From: Baffinella frigidus
Taxonomy: Eukaryota; Cryptophyceae; Cryptomonadales; Baffinellaceae
Direction: 5' to 3'
Length of the DNA: 12,743 bases
Assembly (NCBI GenBank): GCA_026770585.1
Contig: MU646424.1
Span: 238,344 to 251,086, forward strand
The translations under genes and the position numbers were made by a program. The notes below the pieces were generated by a model. The model did not search any database. It was not told the origin of the DNA and worked only from the letters and a program-made list of their open reading frames with translations. The stretch's first letter is position 1, and each line of letters opens with the position of its first letter. Positions 7,304 to 12,743 of the stretch are shown here, piece after piece.

Positions 7304-7420
7304 CAGGGGTACCTCGATCATAAGAAACCGCCCCCCCCCTAGGATCACTATAAGACCCTAGGCATGATCCTACTGTAGGGTCCTAGGGGGAGGCGTTTGC
7401 TTATGAGCGAGGTACCCCTG
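7304..7420. mobile_element. A-family foldback element, full-length copy (TA flanked)
   Basis: TA|CAGGGGTACCTCGATCATAA on the left mirrors TTATGAGCGAGGTACCCCTG|TA on the right. It is 117 bp, with a C run and G run on either side of a CCTAGG-rich centre. TA on both sides is the target duplication expected of Tc1/mariner-type or PIF-like elements; no transposase is in the window. Confidence 0.9.
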
Positions 7421-7645
7421 TAGAGTGGCTCGACAGGATTCCGATTCGCTACGCGACAGTCGGGCGGTACGGGTTTCTTGAATCAAGTCGTGAATGGTAT
7501 CCCTTAAGTGACCAGGCGTCCAAATTTGGGAGCCTGAGGTCCTAGGCAGGTCCTAGGGCCCTACGGTAGGGCGTATGAGCCTACTGGCCACTGAAGGGTT
7601 ATAAGGGTTGCGTGTACTCGGAGAGATGGTCGCGCGCCGCTTGTA
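7421..7645. other. Spacer with a CCTAGG-type fragment
   Basis: Between two A-family copies lies about 225 bp without a gene. GGTCCTAGGCAGGTCCTAGG and CCCTACGGTAGGGCGTATGA (about 7540-7573) are words from the centre of the A/B families, so this is probably a heavily worn copy. Confidence 0.55.
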
Positions 7646-7762
7646 CAGGGGTACCTCGCTCATAAGAACCCCCCACCCCCCTAGGATCACCATATGGCCC
7701 TAGGCATAGGCCTATTGTAGGGTCCTAGGGGGGGGGGGGGTCTTGTGAGCGAGGTACCCCTG
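7646..7762. mobile_element. A-family foldback element, full-length copy
   Basis: TA|CAGGGGTACCTCGCTCATAA to GTGAGCGAGGTACCCCTG|CA, exactly 117 bp like the copy at 7304. The right flanking dinucleotide is CA, so the TA duplication has mutated or was never exact. The G run of 14 near its right arm may be a sequencing weak spot. Confidence 0.9.
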
Positions 7763-7801
7763 CAGGGCTTGGCGCACGCGAAGTAGCCTACACGTGAAAA
7801 G

Positions 7802-7963
7802 GAGCTTATCCGGGGACATGTTTAATTTAAAAGAAAATGGATCCCTATTTGTTCATAGGAGTTGGACGAAGGTTAATTAGGGCCCTAAGTAAATCTAATT
7901 AGGACCAGAACCCGGTTTGATAGGCCATTTTCATTTAAATTAAACATGTTCCCGGATAAGAGC
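7802..7963. mobile_element. D-family foldback element, copy 2
   Basis: Arms of about 38 bp: GAGCTTATCCGGGGACATGT then TTAATTTAAAAGAAAATGG, and CCATTTTCATTTAAATTAAA then CATGTTCCCGGATAAGAGC. The centre TTAATTAGGGCCCTAA / CTAATTAGGA resembles the centre of the element at 5850. The outer word GTTCCCGGAT also borders the C-family copy at 6019. Confidence 0.85.
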
Positions 7964-8026
7964 ATACATAGCACGAGTGCAGGAAGCTCAGGCGCAGTGC
8001 AGGGAAGAGATGCAACGACCAGGAGC

Positions 8027-8076
8027 GGGCCATCACCTGAAGGGGTGACATGGGCCATTACCTGAAGGGGTTACAT
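8027..8076. repeat. 25 bp tandem duplication
   Basis: GGGCCATCACCTGAAGGGG then TGACAT is followed by GGGCCATTACCTGAAGGGG then TTACAT. A third copy of ATCACCTGAAGGGGTTAC begins at 8286 and forms the left tip of the B-family element there. Confidence 0.85.
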
Positions 8077-8123
8077 GTATCCTTTCAGGAGGATTGGTCG
8101 GTCTGGCACTGAGAGTACATGTA

Positions 8124-8229
8124 CAGGAGTACCTCGCTCATAAGAAACCGTCCACCCCCTAGGACCCTAGGGATAGCCTACTCTAGGGTCCTAGGTGGAT
8201 GCGGTTTCTTATGAGCGAGGTACCCCATG
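8124..8229. mobile_element. A-family foldback element, short copy
   Basis: TA|CAGGAGTACCTCGCTCATAA mirrors TTATGAGCGAGGTACCCCATG|TA. It is 106 bp, and both sides keep TA. Confidence 0.9.
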
Positions 8230-8295
8230 TATTTCACGATTACAAGGCGGTTGCCCGATTGGCCTCCTTCAGGTTCCAGGCGGAAATCACCTGAA

Positions 8296-8430
8296 GGGGT
8301 TACACGTACTCGAAATTAAGGACACGCACCTCCTCTACACTGTAGGGTGCACCTTGCTCCTAGGGATAGGCCTACTGCAGTGTACTGTAGGACCCTAGGG
8401 TGGTGCGTGTCCTGACCTTCGAGTAACCCC
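8296..8430. mobile_element. B-family foldback element, copy 2
   Basis: Left arm GGGGTTACACGTACTCG, AAGGACACGCACC; right arm GGTGCGTGTCCTGACCTTCG, AGTAACCCC followed by TGTA. The centre has CCTAGGGATAGGCCTACTG and an extra CACTGTAGGGTGCACC. No ORF. Confidence 0.85.
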
Positions 8431-8897
8431 TGTAGGCGAGGTCCACCTGAGGCAGAGGCCCAAACAGCGAATCTAGATCACAGAGCACCATGTGCGGAAC
8501 CTCTCGCGAGTCACGGAGTTTTCGGGTTTATTCACCCAGCCAAACACTCACTCTCCACACGCTCACTCACAGCCCCCCGCACCCCGCCCCACCCGCACAC
8601 TGCACCGCTCCAACCCCGAAAATGAAGGCAGTTTCGCCTACGGCATTGCCTAGGACATCCTACCGTAGGCCGAGGGCTCGTAGGAAAGGAGGTCTTAGGC
8701 CCCTGCTCCACGATGCTCTACGGCTGCGGGTGTACTGCCCAGGTGAGGAGGCCTCCGGTAGACCCAGCCCACACGATAACGTCACCTCCGTTTGGTGCCT
8801 TGGTGCTTTGTATTACACTCACATCGAAGGTCACGCCCACCTCACTCTTGAGATGGGAACAATCTACGGATGAGCTCCCCGATCCAACCTATGAGCG
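8431..8897. other. Stretch between the foldback field and the gene island
   Basis: An ATG-initiated frame runs 8490-8873, but its product is a Pro/His/Thr-rich stretch over CACT/CCCAC simple sequence followed by basic residues. It overlaps CCTACGG / CCGTAGG foldback words at 8637-8670, so I do not call it a gene. No RNA gene is visible. Confidence 0.45.
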
Positions 8898-9558
8898 TTA
8901 GACCCAGCCAGTCTTGAAGACCTGCCTGGCGACTTGCTCGGCGACGCACTCCTGCCTCGACGGCTCCCAGAGGACGCAGCTGGCCCAGGCAAGATGGTGG
9001 TCAATCTTGGCTGCGCGTAGGGGAGGCTTGCGCGGAGAAGGCTGGTGGTCGAAGGCGCCGTTCAGAGGATCGGCGAATTCTGCGAGGCGCCCGAAGAATG
9101 TGTCGTCGCCAAGCCGCGCCAATTCCTCGTCGAACGCGGAAACAGCGTAGGAGAGCCGGCGCTGGCGCTTGCTCGCCCCCGCCTTGTCCTGGACCGGAGG
9201 GACGACGAGGTCGTCAGTCCACGGACACGTACCCGTGCAGGCCGCCCTTGTCGACATCAAGGGCAAAGGCAGGCTGGAAAGGAGACGCGCGATCAAGCTC
9301 CGTGGGAGACGAGTGCCCGAGGATTCCGGTGGCCCAGCCGAGGGCCTTCTCCAGCGTCTCCTCCCTCGAGCACGCGTCGCCGCAGCCCCCCCCCCACACT
9401 GAGTTGCGCTGGGCGACGTCAAGATGATAGTCGTCAGAGAGTGCATCAGAGGGATCAGCAGAGGCGTCGTTCTGGTGGTCGACGTTGTCTCCGACGCCCG
9501 CATGCTGAATGAGCCGGCCATCACGCGTCTCCTCCGGCAGAAACGAGAACTTGGACAT
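8898..9558 (-). CDS. Unrecognised protein, ORF split by a frameshift or very short intron
   Basis: Two minus-strand frames with natural amino-acid composition overlap. The first starts at an ATG at 9556-9558 (MSKFSFLPEETRDGR), has an Asp-rich stretch around residues 23-45, and stops at TGA 9214-9216. The second is open from about 9524 to TAA at 8898-8900, and looks coding only in its later part (FDEELARLGDDTFFGRLAEF, ending FKTGWV). The change of frame best fits near 9215: one extra base next to the TGA would explain it, or a 41 base intron beginning GTGTCC and ending TCCAG. The combined product would be about 220 residues. I recognise no domain; it is not clearly a transposase or a viral protein. 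The window favours minus over plus here because the plus frames are Arg/Pro/Ser-rich shadows. Confidence 0.5.
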
Positions 9559-10103
9559 TTGGGAATTGACCAGTACCCCCTTTCAGAGGGAAATCGAAAT
9601 TTGCGGGCGACTTCACCGCACGAATCCAGGGGCTTCGTGGGGTTAACGGGTTTCGTGAATAAACCCCAAAGGTGATTTCGGCTCGGCTTACACGATATCT
9701 GAATAACCTGTTTGCTAGCATGAAATTTAGAAGGAGAGGAGATTCAAAGATTTCCCGCAGTGGGAGCATGGGGCCATCGCGGGTGGCCGGTTTGAGCAGA
9801 GCTCGACAGAGTCAAAGTGGAAAGGGGTTTCAATTTTGAATAGGACTTTGGCAGCACCCCTGGTCCCAGGAGAATCCCGAAGTACAGAATGGGTCGCGAC
9901 TTTTGAAATGTCATTTTTTTGAAATATTTTTCGAAGGGGTGATTTCTTGCCCCAGCGTGGTGGATCCTGGGCCCTGCGGAGATCACCAGTAGGTGCTCAG
10001 CTCGGAGCGCGCGAGTGTAGAGGTTGGTGGGGAGGTGCGGGAGCGTGCGGAGCTTCCCACAGTGGGGAGCGGTCAGGAGGCAAACATCCGAAACTTCGTC
10101 GGG
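9559..10103. promoter_or_regulatory. Divergent spacer between the two genes
   Basis: The minus ORF begins at 9558 and the ARM-like gene's first ATG is at 10104, so any promoters for both should lie here. No clear TATA box or other core element is visible. The minus ORF spanning 9744-10238 is largely antisense to exon 1 and is taken as a shadow. No foldback or telomere-like repeat lies in this spacer. Confidence 0.35.
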
Positions 10104-12713
10104 ATGGAGCGGGATCCACCTTTCCCTACGACAGAGGGTGGGGCGGCGGCGGCGGGCGGAGTGATGGGATCGTTCTCCAAGGAGGAGCTGCGCAAACTGT
10201 ATTCGGACGACCCGTTTTGCGCGGCGGAGATCGCCCATGCTGCAGGGGTTGACGACACTAGGCGGATGCTGGCTGTCTTAAAGGGCATTTTCGAGCGACT
10301 CAAGCGCACGATGCGGGAGCTCGGCGTCGTGGAGCTGTCGGAGAAACTGGTGAGTGCGCTGGCGCTCTCGCTCGAACAGACCACGAAAAACGCGCAGGTC
10401 GGCGAGCTGGCCTCGGCAGTCCTCGCCCTCTTCGTCGAGCACTGCAGCCCCGAAGGTCATGCGACAACCCGACCCAAACAACCCGGACTGTTTCTTCATC
10501 GAGCTTCGTTTCATCCGATCAGCGACGACAGGGTGTATATCAATGCCACAAGCTAACGCCAGCGGACCCCTTAGCATACGGTAGGAACCCCCCCTCCCAC
10601 TAGGAGGTTTAAAACAAAACGTTCTTCAAAAGTCGTAGGAGGGGAGCTCCTACCGTAGGCAATCCGTAGGCTGTAAGTACCTCGCTGGCGTTAGCTTTTC
10701 ACATGAATATCCCCAAACCCTAAATCTTACACCCTAAAACCCCCGCAGGGTGCGCATGCACTGCTAAGCCCTACACCCTAAACCCTAAACTCCAAACCCT
10801 AAACCCTAAACCCTACACCCTTCACCGTACACAAACCCTAAACCCTAATCCCACCCTCGCAGGGCGTGCGGCGCTGCAGCGCGAGCGGTCGATGGTCCCC
10901 GCACTCGCCGCCGTGCTGGGGGGGGACGGCACGGCACAGGCACACCCTACACCCTACACCCTAAACCCCACACCCTACACTCTACACCCTACACCCTAAA
11001 CCCTACACCCTAAACCCTACACCCCAAAACCTACATCCTAAACCCTGCACCCTCAACCCCAAACCCTACACCCTGCACCCTACACCCTCAGCCCCAAACC
11101 CTACACCTTACACCCTAAACCCCAAAACCTACACCCTAAACCCTACACCCTAAACCCCAAACCCTACACCCTTCACCCTACACCCTTCATCCTCAACCCC
11201 AAACCCTACACCCTCAACCCTACACACTCAACCCCAAACCCTTCACCCTACACCCTACACCCCAAAACCTACACCCTAAACCCTACACCCTCAACCCCAA
11301 ACCCCACACCCTGCACCCTACACCCTACATCCTAAACCCCAAACCCTACACCCTAGACCCTACACACTCAACCCCAAACCCTTCACCCTACACCGTAAAC
11401 ACTACACCCTACACCCTCAACCCCAAAGCGGCACGGCGCAGGCGCGCGTGTTCGCGGGGCTCGTGCTGCGCGTGGCGCTGCGGGGCGGCGGGAGCCAGCA
11501 GGCGACCGCGGTGCTGTCCATCGCGGGGCTCCCGGAGGCGCTGGAGCGCATGCTGCAGGCCGGGGCGCTGGAGGAGGTGCGGTGCGCGCTCTCGCTGATC
11601 GGTGCGCTGCTCTATGACGGGGGGGAGCCTGCCGCCGCGATCCTCACACAGGTACACTGTACTACGCGGGAGAGCTGCATGTCATTGTACGCCCTGCGTC
11701 TTTCTATTATTTTCCCTTGACATCGGTAAAAGTTGCCGGAAATGCCCACACATAATTGACTTTGATCTTGCTGACAACCGCACGATAAGGCATGCTATCC
11801 GCCAACCGCGCACCTATCCCTCCCCCGTAGTAACCCGTACCCGCTCTCGAGGGACACATCATAAAAGTCCAGGTCCGGAATCCGGGCCTGGGTTCTTTCG
11901 AAAGTATTTAGTTGTTCCATCATCGCTCGAGAACGTTGATGCTTAACCCTCGTGCTCTATGACGGGGGGGAGCCTGCCGTCGCGATCCTCACGCAGGTCC
12001 CCTTCGTAAACCCTAAACCCTAAACCCTAAACCCTAAACCCTAAACCCTAAACCCTAAACCCTAAACCCTAAACCCTAAACCCTAAACCCTAAACCCTAA
12101 ACCCTAAACCCTACCCTCATCCTCTTCGCAAACAATAACCCCTAACCCATAAACCCATAAACCCTAAATCTGTAACCCTAAACCCTTTCAGTTGTTCCAT
12201 CATCGCTCGAGAACGTTAACCCGAAACCCTCCTGGCAGGAGAAAGTGGGGTGTAGGGTGTGGGGTGTACTTTCTCCTGCCAGGAGGGTTTAGGGTTAACG
12301 CAGAAAGTGGTCTAGCCCGAGGGTTAGACAGAGAACCACCGACCCTCACGGGAGGACCAAATCAACGATTTTCGACCTTTTGTGCAAAGCACTTCCCCCC
12401 CCCCACAAAACGCCCAAAACCTTGAGAAAGGAGCTTTTATTGGGCCATTATACCATCAGAGGGGTCGGATTCGATCCCTCTGCAAGGGAAAAATGGCTCC
12501 AAGAATTCGTTGATGTGGTCTTCCCCTGGTTTAGGGTTTAGGGTTTAGGGTTTAAACCCTAAACCGTGAGGGTTGTTGGGAGGCCCGCCACCAAATAAGT
12601 ACGCACAGGTAGACTGGGAAGGCTCGCAGATTAGTCAACCCTAAACCCTCCGCACACTCCTCCACAGGAGAAAGCGGTCGCGCGCACACTCCTCGCCTCA
12701 CTCGCGCCGCGGG
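10104..12713 (+). CDS. Armadillo-repeat-like protein gene, four exons, 3' end beyond the window
   Basis: Inferred exons are 10104-10455, 10863-10939, 11442-11651 and 12668-12713. Phases agree at every join: exon 1 leaves one base (G) that completes a Gly codon with the first two bases of exon 2, exons 2 and 3 end after CAG (Gln), and exon 4 ends one base into a codon at G|GTAAGC. The partial product is about 228 residues. Residues 1-35 are Gly/Ala-rich and unstructured; from about 96 on, helical blocks follow the armadillo pattern: GELASAVLALFVEHCSPEG, RAALQRERSMVPALAAVLGG, then ARVFAGLVLRVALRGGG, LERMLQAGALEEVRCALSLI and KAVARTLLASLAP. Armadillo proteins form curved helical surfaces that bind other proteins; partner and place in the cell cannot be told. 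ATG 10104 has purine at -3 and G at +4 and is preceded in frame by a stop at 9990; ATG 10164 is an alternative. Codons are strongly GC-ending, unlike the surroundings. Whether an earlier exon exists is open. Confidence 0.7.
10550..10697. mobile_element. Foldback element inside intron 1
   Basis: AAGCTAACGCCAGCG at 10550-10564 is mirrored exactly by CGCTGGCGTTAGCTT at 10683-10697; weaker pairing continues outward to about 10537 and 10711. Inside, GGTAGGAACCCCCCCTCC and GTAGGAGGGGAGCTCCTACC form a second pair. The inner words (CCTACCGTAGGCAATCCGTA) match the repeat at 3168. It has no ORF. Confidence 0.85.
10715..10858. repeat. Mixed telomere-like heptamers in intron 1
   Basis: CCCTAAA and CCCTACA units, with TTCACCGTAC interruptions, on the plus strand. 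A break at 10741-10770 (CCCCGCAGGGTGCGCATGCA) looks like a worn echo of the intron 1 acceptor and start of exon 2 (CCTCGCAGGGCGTGCGGCGC). Confidence 0.8.
10940..11441 (+). other. Intron 2 of the ARM-like gene, GC-AG, telomere-like throughout
   Basis: Exon 2 ends ...GCACAG|GCACAC and exon 3 begins after ...GGCGCAG|GCGCGC, so the donor is GC rather than GT. The 15 bp around each junction are the same but for one base (10927-10941 and 11429-11443, CGGCACGGCRCAGGC). Apart from those ends the 502 bp consist of CCCTACA, CCCTAAA, CCCCAAA and CCCTTCA units, with CCCTACA the commonest. An alternative junction within the 15 bp repeat would give the same protein, so the exact cut is uncertain by a few bases. 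Confidence 0.65.
11910..11937. repeat. 28 bp direct repeat, copy 1 (copy 2 at 12190-12217)
   Basis: AGTTGTTCCATCATCGCTCG then AGAACGTT is exactly repeated 280 bp to the right. Copy 1 precedes the duplicated exon end, copy 2 precedes the foldback element and overlaps its first bases. Confidence 0.9.
11954..11996 (+). pseudogene. Stray duplicate of the end of exon 3, with its splice donor
   Basis: 43 bases match 11609-11651 with two differences. The first changes an Ala codon to Val (GCC to GTC), the second is silent (ACA to ACG). It ends at the same CAG|GT junction. No acceptor directly precedes it, and the base before it comes from CTTAACCCTC, so it is probably not used as an exon by itself. 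Confidence 0.85.
12007..12113. repeat. Canonical telomere-type array, CCCTAAA
   Basis: About 15 near-perfect head-to-tail heptamers. It lies inside an intron with gene sequence on both sides, so it is interstitial rather than the chromosome end. Copies are far more uniform than those of intron 2. Confidence 0.97.
12190..12217. repeat. 28 bp direct repeat, copy 2
   Basis: Exact copy of 11910-11937. Its last bases CGTT are the first bases of the foldback element that follows. Confidence 0.9.
12214..12300. mobile_element. Young foldback element built from telomere-like sequence
   Basis: Arms 12214-12246 and 12268-12300 match at 32 of 33 bases. Each arm contains CCTCCTGGCAGGAGAAAGT next to a CCCTAAA/CCCGAAA heptamer. 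The 21 base loop is itself telomere-like (GGGGTGTAGGGTGTGGGGTG). No ORF. Confidence 0.9.
12528..12565. repeat. Head-to-head telomere junction
   Basis: Three to four TTTAGGG units switch at TTTAAA (12551-12556) to CCCTAAA units, so the array inverts on itself and can fold back. Confidence 0.85.
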
Positions 12714-12743
12714 GTAAGCCTTACACCCTACACCCTGCACCCT
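12714..12743 (+). other. Start of intron 4, cut by the window edge
   Basis: GTAAGCC is a good donor and the next bases (TTACACCCTACACCCTGCAC) are CCCTACA-type heptamers like those of intron 2. The gene therefore continues to the right. Confidence 0.55.

Larger units (their letters stand above)
10456..10862 (+). other. Intron 1 of the ARM-like gene
   Basis: Donor AAG|GTCATG and acceptor CCTCGCAG|GG. Without removal, the frame reads on to a TAA at 10554-10556 inside a foldback element. The intron contains that element (10550-10697) and telomere-like repeats (10715-10858). The two junctions share CGNAGGNCNTGCG (10451-10463 and 10858-10870, 10 of 13 identical). Confidence 0.65.
11652..12667 (+). 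other. Intron 3 of the ARM-like gene, 1016 bp
   Basis: Donor CAG|GTACAC and acceptor CTCCACAG|GAG. It holds a copy of the end of exon 3 (11954-11996), a pair of 28 bp direct repeats, a canonical telomere array, a young foldback element and smaller hairpins, including CCAGGTCCGG / CCGGGCCTGG at 11869-11891, GTCTAGCCC / GGGTTAGAC at 12310-12329 and CAGAGGG / CCCTCTG at 12457-12482. Plus-strand frames in it do not continue the armadillo pattern. Confidence 0.6.

Noticed and set aside
8490-8873. ATG-initiated ORF of 127 codons
   Set aside because: First half is simple CACT/CCCAC sequence, the middle overlaps foldback words; composition is not protein-like.
9045-9512. Plus-strand Arg-rich ORF of 155 codons
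   Set aside because: It is antisense to the more natural minus-strand frames and rich in Arg, Pro and Ser, typical of a shadow in GC-rich DNA.
9744-10238. Minus-strand ORF of 164 codons
   Set aside because: Partly antisense to exon 1 of the ARM-like gene; no recognisable domain; probable shadow.
10104-10556. Single-exon gene truncated by a mobile element
   Set aside because: The stop does lie in the element's arm, but splicing at 10455 joins in frame to exon 2 and completes an armadillo helix, so the element is better read as intronic.
12007-12113. Chromosome end (true telomere)
   Set aside because: An exon follows at 12668 and the next intron begins, so the array is internal.
12457-12482. 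tRNA T-arm-like sequence (GATTCGATCC within a hairpin)
   Set aside because: No acceptor, D or anticodon arms can be placed around it.
1-12743. Transposase, reverse transcriptase or viral gene to drive the foldback elements
   Set aside because: I found no frame with recognisable motifs of these enzymes on either strand.

Overview
The window looks like nuclear DNA of a eukaryote, probably a microalga. It carries long blocks of the plant/green-algal type telomere heptamer CCCTAAA and its variants, one GC-rich gene whose coding sequence only reads through if GT-AG and GC-AG introns are removed, and no bacterial operon structure. From memory, telomere-like repeats inside introns and dense foldback repeats would fit a prasinophyte such as Cymbomonas or a relative. 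That is an unproven guess; dinoflagellates also use this telomere unit and GC donors.

Layout. Positions 1-2200 are satellite-like: a CT microsatellite, a 21-22 bp minisatellite (779-996), and a composite satellite (about 1028-2200) in which a 50 bp core alternates with CACTAAA-type heptamers. Positions 2222-8430 are a dense field of short foldback (MITE-like) elements. At least three families occur: A/B with CAGGGGT ends and TA at the insertion points, C with GATCTC ends and an inner TTTACTAC hairpin, and D with an AT-rich ATTAATTAGG core. Short tandem duplications and direct repeats lie between them. I found no convincing gene there.

Positions 8898-10455 are a gene island free of foldback elements. 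On the minus strand lies a broken or spliced ORF of unknown function (8898-9558). On the plus strand begins an armadillo-repeat-like protein gene, exons 10104-10455, 10863-10939, 11442-11651 and 12668-12713, which runs off the right edge. The two face apart across about 545 bp. The introns of the ARM gene hold the telomere-like arrays, two foldback elements and a stray copy of an exon end.

The most interesting point is that introns 1 and 2 are bounded by short direct repeats containing the splice junctions, and one intron is almost wholly telomere-like sequence. That is the pattern expected if introns arise by insertion of repeat DNA (introner-like). No start-to-end functional system (CRISPR, toxin-antitoxin, virus, transposase) was found; no transposase is encoded, so the small elements must depend on proteins from elsewhere.
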